Assembly (NCBI GenBank): GCA_964465945.1
Contig: CAYXMM010000002.1
Location: 1-64,000 of the forward strand
Source of the DNA: JAJRPT01 sp964465945
Lineage (GTDB): Bacteria; Bacteroidota; Ignavibacteria; Kapaibacteriales; UBA2268
DNA length: 64,000 nucleotides
Direction of reading: 5' to 3'
In this document: in pieces, positions 54,088-63,422 of the stretch
How positions within the stretch are numbered: the first letter of the stretch is position 1
Layout of the letters: every line of letters starts with the position of its first letter
Notes under the pieces: model-generated
What the model saw: the letters and a program-made list of their open reading frames with translations, nothing else
What the model was told of the DNA's origin: nothing
Database searches by the model: none
Translations under genes and position numbers: made by a program

Positions 54088-54999
54088 ATGAAAATTGCAG
54101 TTTTATCAAGAAATCATAAATTATACTCTACAAGAAGATTAGTTGAGGCGATAGAAAAAAGAGGGCATCAAGCAATATTGTTAAATCACGCAAGATGTTA
54201 TGTTGTGCTTGAAGATGGAAAGCCACACGTTTATTATGGAGACCAAGAGGTAGGGGATATAGATGCTATTATCCCAAGAATTGGGGCATCAGTTACGTTT
54301 TATGGCTCATCAATAATTCGTCAGTTTGAAATGCGAAAAGTATTTACAACTCTTAGTTCATTAGCTCTTGTTAGGTCTAGAGATAAGTTACGTTCGTTAC
54401 AAATTTTATCAAAAGCAGGAGTAGGCATTCCTAAAACTGCTTTCACGAAATATCCAAAAGATATAGATAATATTATAAAGCAAGTTGGAGGCACACCTTT
54501 AATAATTAAATTATTAGAAGGAACACAGGGTTTAGGTATTGTTCTTGCTGAATCAAAAAATGCTGCTAAATCTGTTATGGAAGCATTTTACGGATTAAAT
54601 GCGAACTTCTTAGTTCAACAATATATTAAAGAAGCAAAAGCATCAGATATTCGTGCCTTTATCGTAGGAGGTAAAGTTGTTGGAGCAATGAAAAGACAAG
54701 GCGTTAAAGGTGAGTTTAGGTCGAATTTGCATAGAGGTGGAACAAGTGAAGTAATTAAGCTTACAAGAGCCGAAAAGCAAACTGCTCTTAAAGCCGCTGA
54801 AGCCCTTAACTTAAAAATTGCTGGTGTTGATATGTTACAATCTTCTCGTGGTCCTCTTGTTCTGGAAGTAAATTCCTCACCTGGATTGGAAGGCATTGAG
54901 AAAACTACAGGAAAAGATATAGCTGGCGCTATTGTTAAATTTATTGAAGAACAAATTCAAAAGCCAGATAGCAAGAAAAAAGATAAAATTGGCGTTTAG
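54088..54999 (+). CDS. rimK: Ribosomal protein S6 glutamate ligase RimK
   Basis: 303 residues, the standard length. MKIAVLSRNHKLYSTRRLVEAIEKRGH starts the preATP fold. RIGASVTFYGSSIIRQFEMRKVF, PLIIKLLEGTQGLGIVLAES and VDMLQSSRGPLVLEVNSSPGLEGIEKTTG form the ATP-grasp site with metal-binding Glu and Asn. It adds glutamates to the C terminus of S6 and can make poly-glutamate. Direct neighbour of the RimB-like gene. Confidence 0.95.
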   Translation: MKIAVLSRNHKLYSTRRLVEAIEKRGHQAILLNHARCYVVLEDGKPHVYYGDQEVGDIDAIIPRIGASVTFYGSSIIRQFEMRKVFTTLSSLALVRSRDKLRSLQILSKAGVGIPKTAFTKYPKDIDNIIKQVGGTPLIIKLLEGTQGLGIVLAESKNAAKSVMEAFYGLNANFLVQQYIKEAKASDIRAFIVGGKVVGAMKRQGVKGEFRSNLHRGGTSEVIKLTRAEKQTALKAAEALNLKIAGVDMLQSSRGPLVLEVNSSPGLEGIEKTTGKDIAGAIVKFIEEQIQKPDSKKKDKIGV

Positions 55000-55001
55000 T
55001 A

Positions 55002-55700
55002 ATGGTGTCGTATTGGAAGTCTATTTTAGCAATTTTAAAAGAAAATATGTCTTTTCTTTTTACTTATTGTTTAATTTTTTTGGCTTTTTTTCTTTATTAT
55101 TTTATGAATAATAAAGGGGATGAAATTTATTTTTTGAATAGTTTTCATAGTGATACAAATGATATTCTTTTTAAATTTTCATCTGATTTTGCAGAAGGGA
55201 TTTATTATGCTTTAATACTAATAATTTTAGGTATGTTTAGTTTTAAATTTCTTTTTAATGGTGTATTAACGTATTTAATTTCTGGTGGGGTAACTCAAAT
55301 CTTAAAAAGGATATTCGATTTTCCTCGACCAAAATTATTTTTTGGATCTGAAATTCTTGCAAACTTACATTTAGTAGAAGGGGTAAAAATATATACTAAA
55401 TACTCATTTCCTTCAGGGCATTCAACTGCTGCTTTTAGTATGATGTTTTTTTTATCTCTTATAGTTCCTAACAAATATGCTAAAATTTTATTTGCAATTT
55501 TTGCAGCCATTATGGGAATTTCAAGAATTTACTTAGTTCAACACTTTTTGGTTGATGTTATCGTTGGTTCAGTTGTCGGAATTGTTGTTACTCTACTTAC
55601 TTATAAGTTTGTATTAAGTCAAAGAAAAATTGTTAATAGCAAGTGGTATAACTTCTCTGTTATTGAAAAAATTTACAAAAGGAAATACGAAAATGAATGA
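55002..55700 (+). CDS. PAP2-family membrane phosphatase
   Basis: 232 residues with about five to six membrane helices. The three active-site motifs are KRIFDFPRPK, FPSGHSTAAFS and SRIYLVQHFLVDVIVG. Family enzymes dephosphorylate undecaprenyl pyrophosphate, phosphatidic acid or related lipids in the periplasmic leaflet. The ATG begins 2 bp after the rimK stop, so it is part of the same operon. Confidence 0.92.
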   Translation: MVSYWKSILAILKENMSFLFTYCLIFLAFFLYYFMNNKGDEIYFLNSFHSDTNDILFKFSSDFAEGIYYALILIILGMFSFKFLFNGVLTYLISGGVTQILKRIFDFPRPKLFFGSEILANLHLVEGVKIYTKYSFPSGHSTAAFSMMFFLSLIVPNKYAKILFAIFAAIMGISRIYLVQHFLVDVIVGSVVGIVVTLLTYKFVLSQRKIVNSKWYNFSVIEKIYKRKYENE

Positions 55701-56811
55701 AATTTATAGTTTATATTATTTAGAAGATTATATTAAAAAAGTCGATAAACTTGAGAATTTAATTTTTAAAAATTTAGATTTAAGAAGCATTGAGCGAAAG
55801 CTTTTAAATTATGATATTATTGATTGTATCTTTATTGGATGCAAATTTGGGATAGACTTATTTGAAAAACTATCAATTTCTCAAAATTATATAATGCCAT
55901 CGCTTCAGCTTCCGTTTGAATTATTTCCAAGAAGATTATATTCAATTGAAGATTTATATAATAATTTCGACCCAAATATACCTCAGAGTTATAAAAATTC
56001 AACTGATTATGAAATATATACTCATTTTATAGATCATAAAAATATTGGGAAATTACCTCCATTTCTACGTGTAACCGAAAGCATTCACGACTCTTCACTC
56101 AGAATGGCACTATATGAATATGTGAATAAATTTAAGTATCACAAAAAGATTATTGGTGTAATGGGAGGACATAAAGTTAGGCGAGATGATGAATTTTATA
56201 AGCGAGTAGCTTTAATTGCTAAACGTCTAACCGAGCAAGGTTATATGATGGTATCGGGTGGAGGTCCTGGAATGATGGAAGCAAATCACTTAGGTGCATA
56301 CTTTGCATATTATGAAGAAGAGTGTCTTTTTGATGCTATCAAAATATTAAGTGATGCTCCAATTTATTCTGATGAGCAATGGCTTACCCTTTCATATAAA
56401 GTAATTGAGAAGTATCCACCTAAATATAGATTAAATAGTTTAAGTATTCCGACGTGGGTGCATGGACACGAGCCACCCAACCCTTTTCCAGGTAAAATAG
56501 CGAAGTTCTTTTCTGCTGCAATTAGGCAAGAGGTGCTTATTGAAGTAACAAAGGGGGCAATTATTTTTTCACCTGGTTCGGCTGGTACTTTAAGAGAAAT
56601 TTTCCAAACTGTCGAGCAAAATCATTATAATCTCTATGATAATAAGTATCCTATGATTTTCTTAGATAAAGAATATTGGAGCGAAATTTTACCAGCATAC
56701 TACTTTTTCACCAATGACAAAACAAAATCATCTTTAAATAACATAACAACTTATATAGAAGATGATGAAAAGATTATCGAAGAATTGATTATAAAATTAA
56801 CAGAGGATTAG
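55693..56811 (+). CDS. LOG-family nucleoside monophosphate phosphoribohydrolase-like protein
   Basis: 372 residues from the ATG at 55693, which overlaps the PAP2 stop by 8 bp. The Rossmann fold shows IGVMGGHKVRRDDEFYKRVALIAKRLTEQGYMMVSGGGPGMMEANHLGAYF and IIFSPGSAGTLREIFQTVEQNHY, the diverged PGGxGTxxE motif. An N-terminal extension of about 150 residues resembles that of PpnN-type proteins. The likely reaction is release of a base from a nucleotide; the substrate is not known. Confidence 0.85.
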   Translation: MNEIYSLYYLEDYIKKVDKLENLIFKNLDLRSIERKLLNYDIIDCIFIGCKFGIDLFEKLSISQNYIMPSLQLPFELFPRRLYSIEDLYNNFDPNIPQSYKNSTDYEIYTHFIDHKNIGKLPPFLRVTESIHDSSLRMALYEYVNKFKYHKKIIGVMGGHKVRRDDEFYKRVALIAKRLTEQGYMMVSGGGPGMMEANHLGAYFAYYEEECLFDAIKILSDAPIYSDEQWLTLSYKVIEKYPPKYRLNSLSIPTWVHGHEPPNPFPGKIAKFFSAAIRQEVLIEVTKGAIIFSPGSAGTLREIFQTVEQNHYNLYDNKYPMIFLDKEYWSEILPAYYFFTNDKTKSSLNNITTYIEDDEKIIEELIIKLTED

Positions 56812-56838
56812 AATATAATTCTAACCCTCTGCTTTTAT
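56801..56838. terminator. Bidirectional terminator between the LOG gene and sppA
   Basis: CAGAGGATTAGAAT and ATTCTAACCCTCTG pair with one mismatch around ATA. The LOG-gene stop codon lies inside the hairpin; a CTTTTATT stretch follows. Confidence 0.7.
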
Positions 56839-56857
56839 TGAAATTATTTATTAAATA

Positions 56858-58852
56858 TTATCTAATTTCAGGTAAATTCGGTGTAGCTAAAAGCACCTTC
56901 TCTTTTTTAGATAAATCTAATAAGTTTAAGAAATACTTAAATTGAGATTTTAAGCTTTCAGGCATATTATCAACAAACAAGGCAAGCTCTGGTTGAGAAT
57001 ACCCAAATTTAGCAAGAACATTAGTTACTACTTTAGAATCAATATTGTTAAATATATTTTCTAAAAATTCTTCCAAAGCTTTCCCTTTTTTAGGAAATTC
57101 TTTAATGTAAACTAATTTATTCTTATCCACACCCATAGTTTTTTTAGCAAGTTCAATTGATTCTTTAAATCCACCTAGTTCATCAACTAAACCGATTTCT
57201 TTTGCTTTTACTCCTGTATAAACTCTGCCCTTTGCTTTTGAACGCATTTCTTCAAACTTGAACCCTCTACTTTCTGCTGCTCTTGAAACAAATCTTTCAT
57301 AAATTCCACCTGCGATACCTTTTAGCTTAGCAATATCTTGTTCTGTATAAGGATAAGCCCCATTCATAAAGTCAGCGGCTGGACCTGTTGTAATAGTATC
57401 CCATTTTAAACCAATTTTATCTGATACTCCTGCTAAATTAGGAACAGAAAGAATAACACCAACTGAGCCAGTTATAGTTTGAGGATGAGCGATAATTTTA
57501 TCACAAGCCATAGCCATATAGTAACCGCCAGAAGCAGCAACACTACTCATTGACGCGATAACAGGTTTTACTTTTGAGGTTAATCTAATTTCTTCCCACA
57601 TTTCATCTGACGCCATTGCTGAGCCACCTGGTGAATCAATTCTTAATATGATAACTTTCACATCTTCATCTTCTCTTGCTGCTTTCAAATCACTTATGAA
57701 ATTGTCTGCATAGATACCTTCGCTTCCACTACTAAATGGACTCTTGTTACTTTTTCCTGAACTAATTGCTCCACTTGCATAGACAATTCCAATTTGCTTT
57801 GTTTCATCAATTCCATCTTCTTTTATAAAATCAAAAGTAGAGTTTAAGTACTTGCCGACATTAACCAATCTTACATAATCATCACTTTGCTCTTTCCCAT
57901 CTTCTCCAGATTCATCTTTAGTTTTACTTTCTTTACTATATCCTACTTTTTTATTGATAAACCTCTTAACATTCATTTCAGACAAAGTAGCGTCAATAAA
58001 TTTACTTTCTAACGCAGGACCAGAGGTATAAAATCCTTCATTTAAAGTTTTATAAATGTCATCTTTTGCTATTTTTCTAAAAGAGGCAATTTCATTTACA
58101 AAAGCATCATATCTATCTTGCAAAAGAAGTCTATATTCGTATTTTGCTGAGTCGGAGTATGAATCTCTTGAAAATTGCTCGCCAGCAGATTTATAATCTT
58201 CAAATTGAATTGTTAAGAACTTAACTCCAACCTTATCAAACAATGATTTGAAAAACGGATTAGTGATAGAAAAACCATTCATTTCAAGCATACCTTCTGT
58301 CGGCATAAAGATTGAATCGGCTGGTAGAGTTGATAGATAAGTAGATTCGTCACCAACTTCAATAAAAGCATAAATAAATTTACCGGACTTTTTAAACTCT
58401 TTCAAAGCTTGATTAATTTCAAGTGCCTTATTATATGATAAATTTCCACTTGGTTTTAAATAAATTCCCATAATTCTATCATCTTTTGCGGCTCTTTCGA
58501 TTGCAGTTAATGTATTTAAGAATGAATATGCTTTTTCCCCATCACCGAAAATACCTTGAAATGGGTTTTCCTCTGCTTTATCAGGGACACCATTATTTAA
58601 CTCTAAATATAAAATAGAATTGTCTTTTAATTCTGTTGCTGTTTCGCCTGAGCTTGCAAAATTAAATTCTGAAATTGTAGAACCAATATATGCAAAAATA
58701 CCGATTACTGTAATAATAAATAATCCAATTGAACCTAATACTATCACAACAGGTATCCACCATTTAGACCCACCTGACTTTTGTTGAAAATGTGGTGGAT
58801 ATGGAGGCATTGGAGGTCTTGGTGGCGGTGTTTGTTGGTTAAAATCACTCAT
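56858..58852 (-). CDS. sppA: Signal peptide peptidase SppA (long form)
   Basis: 664 residues. A Pro-rich start (QQTPPPRPPMPPYPPHF) precedes one membrane helix (about 33-55), then two SppA repeats. The Lys of the first repeat is in FEDYKSAGEQFSRDSYS, and the Ser of the second in MSSVAASGGYYMAMACDK, which form the Ser-Lys dyad. IDSPGGSAMASDEMWEEI is also conserved. It degrades cleaved signal peptides in the membrane. It is divergent from the M16 protease gene. Confidence 0.95.
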   Translation of the reverse strand: MSDFNQQTPPPRPPMPPYPPHFQQKSGGSKWWIPVVIVLGSIGLFIITVIGIFAYIGSTISEFNFASSGETATELKDNSILYLELNNGVPDKAEENPFQGIFGDGEKAYSFLNTLTAIERAAKDDRIMGIYLKPSGNLSYNKALEINQALKEFKKSGKFIYAFIEVGDESTYLSTLPADSIFMPTEGMLEMNGFSITNPFFKSLFDKVGVKFLTIQFEDYKSAGEQFSRDSYSDSAKYEYRLLLQDRYDAFVNEIASFRKIAKDDIYKTLNEGFYTSGPALESKFIDATLSEMNVKRFINKKVGYSKESKTKDESGEDGKEQSDDYVRLVNVGKYLNSTFDFIKEDGIDETKQIGIVYASGAISSGKSNKSPFSSGSEGIYADNFISDLKAAREDEDVKVIILRIDSPGGSAMASDEMWEEIRLTSKVKPVIASMSSVAASGGYYMAMACDKIIAHPQTITGSVGVILSVPNLAGVSDKIGLKWDTITTGPAADFMNGAYPYTEQDIAKLKGIAGGIYERFVSRAAESRGFKFEEMRSKAKGRVYTGVKAKEIGLVDELGGFKESIELAKKTMGVDKNKLVYIKEFPKKGKALEEFLENIFNNIDSKVVTNVLAKFGYSQPELALFVDNMPESLKSQFKYFLNLLDLSKKEKVLLATPNLPEIR

Positions 58853-59046
58853 TTCATTTATCCTATTTTATAAATTATTGTTTTAAAAATTAAACAAATT
58901 ACGATTAAAATTTATTTAGTGTTTCAAAATTAATAAATTACTTAAACATAGACTAAAAAGCGATAAGAAACAATTTTGCAACAAATTTTGTAATTTTGAG
59001 TAATTGTAAATTGTAATAAAAAATTATTAATTAAAAAGGATTAACT

Positions 59047-61848
59047 ATGTTTAAACATTTATTGTTAGTTTCATTTTTAACATTATTCTTATTTGGTTCT
59101 GCTTTTTCAAAATTTGATTTGAATAAGCAACTTCCTAAAAGTCAAGATGTAATATATGATTCTTTGAGTAATGGTTTGAAGTATTATATTAAAAAGAATT
59201 CTAAGCCAGAAAACAGGGCTGAAATTCAATTAATTGTTCGTGCAGGTTCGCTTCAAGAAAAAAAATCACAACTTGGACTTGCTCACTTCTTAGAACACAT
59301 GGCATTTAATGGCACTAAGCACTTCCCCGGCAATGAAGTAATAAAGTATATGGAATCAACTGGAATGAGATTTGGTTCTGATATCAACGCTTCAACTTCT
59401 TGGGAGAGAACTTATTATACATTACAAGTTCCTACTGACAACAAGAAAATGTTTGACGATGGTTTTTTAGTTCTAAAAGATTGGCTAACTGGCGTTACTC
59501 TTGATAAGGAAGAAATTGAAAAAGAAAGAAAAATTATAATTGAAGAATGGAGAATGAGAACTCAAAACGCTCAAGGAAGATTGCAAATAAAGCAATTTGA
59601 CTTGATTTTCAAGGGTTCTGATTATGTAAAATCTCCTATCGGCGATACTAATGTTATTATGACTGCTCCACGCTCAGAATTTGTTGATTTTTATGAAACA
59701 TATTATCAACCAGATATTTCTGCTGTAATCGCTGTTGGTGATTTCAATCCAAAGGATGTAGAAGCTAAGATTAAGGAAATGTTTGGCGATATTAAAAGAC
59801 CTAAAAAAGCGACTGATATTGGTAATCATCCTGTTGCTTTCAATGGCAAAACTGAAGTTGAAATTGTAGCAGACCATGAGTTACAATTTAATTCTATAAC
59901 TTCTGTTATTAAAAGAAAAGGTAGTGATAAAGGTTCTTATGGCGCATATAGAAATACTTTAATTACAAATTTATTAAATAGCATGTTAGGGCAGAGATAC
60001 CAAGAAATAGTTCTTAAGGGCGATGCTCCATTTATGCAAGGTATGTCAATTTTAACAGATTTCCCTGGTAATATTGGTGCTATGTTTAATGTTGTAGTTC
60101 TTAAAGCAGACAAAATTCAAGAAGGTTATGAGGCATATTTGACTGAACTATTTAGAGCTAAAAAACATGGATTTGTGGCTTCTGAGTTGGAAAGAGCAAA
60201 AACAGATATGATGAAAAGTTATGAATCTTCACAAAAAGAGAAAGATAAAACAGAATCTGCTGGTTTTGCTGGTGAATTTTCAAGACACTTTTTAGAAAAT
60301 GAAGGTTTCCCTGGTATTGACCACGAAGTTGAAATTGTTAAAGAATTTTTACCTGAAATTACTTTGGAAGAAGTTAATAAATTAATGAATGAAATTGTTA
60401 CTGACAAAGATATGGTTGCTATTCACTCAGGTCCAGATGAAACAAAATTATTAACAAAAAAACAAATCCTTAAAATTTTCACAGAAATTTCTAATAAAGA
60501 CATTGCTCCTTATGTTGATAAATCTGCTGGATTGTCATTAATGAAAGATAAACCTGCTGGTGGCTCTATTGTTGAAATGGACGATGACCCAACTTTTAAC
60601 TTAACAAAATACACTTTAAGCAATGGTGTAAAAGTGATACTTAAAAAAACAAGTTTTAAAAATGACGAAGTAGTAATGAGAGCATACTCAAATGGTGGAA
60701 CTTCTTTAGCTTTAGATAAAGATTACGTTGATGCTTCTACTGCTGCTAATATCGTTAGTTATTCTGGAATTGCAGACCTAGACTTGACAAACTTGCAAAA
60801 AGTTTTAACAGGAAAAAATGTAAACGTATCTCCTTTTATTGGTGAATTAACTGAGGGCTTAAATGGTTCAGCATCTCCTGATGATTTAGAGGCAATGTTC
60901 CAATTAATTTATTTGTTTTTCACTGAGCCAAGAAAGGACCAAGAATCTTTTATATCCTTTAAAACAAGAGTATTAGAATCAATCAAACAATCTAAAAACA
61001 ATCCTGACCAAGTGTTTAGTGATTCATTGAATTATTTACTTAGTGGCTATCATTTTAGAAGTAAACCAACAACTGAAAAAGATGTTGAGTCAATTGACTT
61101 AGAAAAAGCATATAAATTCTATAAAGATAGATTTGCTGATGCGTCTGACTTCACTTTCATTTTCGTTGGGAATTTTGAGGATTCTCAGATTAATCCACTT
61201 ATAACAACTTACTTAGCATCATTACCAAATTTAGGAAGAAAAGAGCTTTGGAAAGATGTTGGTGAAAGAATGCCAACTGCGAAAATGGATAAAAACTTTA
61301 AAATTGGAACAGACGACAATGCAACTGTAAGAATGGTAATGAATGGTAAATATAAATTTACTTCTGAAAATGACGTTAAAATTGATGCAATGGCTCGAGT
61401 TCTAAGTATTCTTCTATTAGAAGAAATTAGAGAAAAGCTTGCAGGAGTTTATGGTATTTCGGCTTTTGATAGAACTTCAAAATATCCAACAGAAGACTAC
61501 CAAGTCTATATCGCTTTCGGTTGTGAACCAGCAAGAGTAAAAGAATTAACTAAAGCCGTTGAAGGAGTTATGGATAGATTGAAAAACAAACCTTTAGACG
61601 CAGAATACTTAAAAAGAGCAGTTGAAACAATGAAATCGGAGTATAAAAAACAACTCGAACAAAACAACTTCTGGACAGGGAATATTTATTATTACGCATT
61701 TAATGGTTTGGATTTGAACTTCATTAATAAATATTTATCAGAAGTTGATAAGTTATCTGTTAAAGACATTCAAGACGCAGCAAAAAAATATCTTGATATG
61801 AAAGCATTAAAAACAATAGTTAGATATCCAGAAACTTTCAAAAATTAA
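59047..61848 (+). CDS. Exported M16-family zinc peptidase, two-domain
   Basis: 933 residues with a signal peptide (LLLVSFLTLFLFGSAFS). The inverted zinc motif HFLEH is at about 80-84 (LAHFLEHMAFNGT), and the downstream Glu is in EKERKIIIEEWRMRTQ. The C-terminal half repeats the M16 fold without the motif (LTKYTLSNGVKVILKKTSF) but keeps an RxxLAGVYG-like element. This is the PqqL/pitrilysin-like periplasmic peptidase layout. RBS AAAGGATTAACT. Confidence 0.93.
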   Translation: MFKHLLLVSFLTLFLFGSAFSKFDLNKQLPKSQDVIYDSLSNGLKYYIKKNSKPENRAEIQLIVRAGSLQEKKSQLGLAHFLEHMAFNGTKHFPGNEVIKYMESTGMRFGSDINASTSWERTYYTLQVPTDNKKMFDDGFLVLKDWLTGVTLDKEEIEKERKIIIEEWRMRTQNAQGRLQIKQFDLIFKGSDYVKSPIGDTNVIMTAPRSEFVDFYETYYQPDISAVIAVGDFNPKDVEAKIKEMFGDIKRPKKATDIGNHPVAFNGKTEVEIVADHELQFNSITSVIKRKGSDKGSYGAYRNTLITNLLNSMLGQRYQEIVLKGDAPFMQGMSILTDFPGNIGAMFNVVVLKADKIQEGYEAYLTELFRAKKHGFVASELERAKTDMMKSYESSQKEKDKTESAGFAGEFSRHFLENEGFPGIDHEVEIVKEFLPEITLEEVNKLMNEIVTDKDMVAIHSGPDETKLLTKKQILKIFTEISNKDIAPYVDKSAGLSLMKDKPAGGSIVEMDDDPTFNLTKYTLSNGVKVILKKTSFKNDEVVMRAYSNGGTSLALDKDYVDASTAANIVSYSGIADLDLTNLQKVLTGKNVNVSPFIGELTEGLNGSASPDDLEAMFQLIYLFFTEPRKDQESFISFKTRVLESIKQSKNNPDQVFSDSLNYLLSGYHFRSKPTTEKDVESIDLEKAYKFYKDRFADASDFTFIFVGNFEDSQINPLITTYLASLPNLGRKELWKDVGERMPTAKMDKNFKIGTDDNATVRMVMNGKYKFTSENDVKIDAMARVLSILLLEEIREKLAGVYGISAFDRTSKYPTEDYQVYIAFGCEPARVKELTKAVEGVMDRLKNKPLDAEYLKRAVETMKSEYKKQLEQNNFWTGNIYYYAFNGLDLNFINKYLSEVDKLSVKDIQDAAKKYLDMKALKTIVRYPETFKN

Positions 61849-61868
61849 GAAGTTTATTGAAAAACACA

Positions 61869-61896
61869 AAAGCCGAGTATATCTCGGCTTTTTTTC
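61869..61896. terminator. Terminator after the M16 gene
   Basis: AAGCCGAG-TATAT-CTCGGCTT plus a T run, the same sequence as the terminator at 17458. It lies between the convergent M16 and pepA genes. Confidence 0.9.
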
Positions 61897-61917
61897 CGTT
61901 ATCAATTCAAATAAATA

Positions 61918-63351
61918 TTAATAATTCTTAAAATAATTAAAAAGTAATCTAATCCCAAAGCCAGATGCTCCGTTTGAGCGGTAAGAATCTGGTTTCTTGC
62001 TGAATGTAGGTCCTGCAATATCTAAATGCAAATATGGGTAATCTGTGAATCTTTCTAAAAATTTGCCCGCTGTGATTGCTCCAGCTTCTCTTCCACCAAT
62101 ATTTTTCATATCAGCGATATCGGATTTAAGTAACTCTGAATAATCGTCCCAAAATGGCATCTCGCAAACTCTTTCAAACGTATCAAATCCACAATCTTTT
62201 AATTTATCCATTATTTCTGGCTTCATATTTCCCATTGCAACTAAGCCATATTTACCAAAAGCAACGGCTGCTGCACCTGTTAATGTCGCTGCATCTATTA
62301 CTAATTCTGGTTTATATTGTTTTGCATAATGCAAGGCATCTGCTAATAACATTCTGCCTTCTGCGTCAGTGTTCAATACTTCAACTTTCAGCCCACTATA
62401 CATTGTAATCACATCACCTGGTGTATATGCGTTTCCGCCAGGTCTGTTGTCAGTTGACGGAACTAAGGTAACAATATGTAAAGGTAATTCCGCTTGAGCT
62501 ATCGTAAAGAATGTTGCTGTTACAACTGCTCCGCCACCCATATCTGTTTTCATATAGTCCATTGAATCGCCAGTCGGTTTTAGACTTAGCCCACCTGTAT
62601 CATAAACTACACCTTTTCCAACAAGAACTATGGGCTTTTTATTTTTTGCTTTTGGGTGCTTATACTCTAAAATTGTAAATGTTGGTGGGTCAATAGAACC
62701 TCTATTTACGGCTAATAATCCACCCATTCCTTCTTTTTCTATTTCTTTTTTGTTTAAGACTTTTGCTGTAACATTTTTTATTCCAGCAGCACGTTTTTTG
62801 AAATTTTCAGCCATTATTTCAGATGTCATATCCTGTACTGGAGTATTGACTAAATCTCTTGCAAAGAACACGTTATCGACTATAATAGATAATTCTTCTA
62901 AGTCTTTTTTTACTAATGAAGAAATAACGTTTAAGTTTTCAACTTTGTTAATTAAATTGTCTTTTTCACTAAAATATCTTAAAAATCTATATGATGAAAG
63001 AGCAAAACCTTCAACAAATGAATAAGTTAAGTCACTATCAACTTGACTCGCTATTAAATCAATATTTTTAACTGATAATCCGTTTGCAATATTATAAAGT
63101 TCCGCTGCAGATTTTCGGAAATCTTCTTTTATCCACCAGTTTTCTTTTTTGCTTGTTGCTTCGCTTAAAATATAAATGTACTTATATGAATCAATTATTG
63201 AAAGGTTAATAATTGACTTTTTTTCTTTATAGAGTTTTTTTATGTGTTTAATTTCGTCTTTTGAAAAATTATCTTCGTTTAATTTATTTATATTATCTAA
63301 TATATAAATAGCAAAATCAGTCTTTTGTGTTCTTGCAATATTTAATTTCAT
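61918..63351 (-). CDS. pepA: Leucyl aminopeptidase (family M17)
   Basis: 477 residues. The C-terminal catalytic domain shows IVLVGKGVVYDTGGLSLKPTGDSMDYMKTDMGGGAVV, EVLNTDAEGRMLLADALHYA and AATLTGAAAVAFG, holding the two-metal ligands (Lys, Asp, Asp, Asp, Glu) and the catalytic Arg. The N-terminal domain is more diverged. It removes N-terminal residues from peptides in the cytoplasm. Confidence 0.95.
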   Translation of the reverse strand: MKLNIARTQKTDFAIYILDNINKLNEDNFSKDEIKHIKKLYKEKKSIINLSIIDSYKYIYILSEATSKKENWWIKEDFRKSAAELYNIANGLSVKNIDLIASQVDSDLTYSFVEGFALSSYRFLRYFSEKDNLINKVENLNVISSLVKKDLEELSIIVDNVFFARDLVNTPVQDMTSEIMAENFKKRAAGIKNVTAKVLNKKEIEKEGMGGLLAVNRGSIDPPTFTILEYKHPKAKNKKPIVLVGKGVVYDTGGLSLKPTGDSMDYMKTDMGGGAVVTATFFTIAQAELPLHIVTLVPSTDNRPGGNAYTPGDVITMYSGLKVEVLNTDAEGRMLLADALHYAKQYKPELVIDAATLTGAAAVAFGKYGLVAMGNMKPEIMDKLKDCGFDTFERVCEMPFWDDYSELLKSDIADMKNIGGREAGAITAGKFLERFTDYPYLHLDIAGPTFSKKPDSYRSNGASGFGIRLLFNYFKNY

Positions 63352-63422
63352 TATAATCCTAAAAATTGTAAAATTTATGAAATAATGGCGAAATTGATGT
63401 TAAATTATTGTAATTATTAACA

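Noticed and set aside
58968..58998. TAATTTTG as a Bacteroidota-type -7 element before the M16 gene
   Set aside because: No TTTG-like -33 element lies 18-20 bp upstream, so it was not listed as a promoter.
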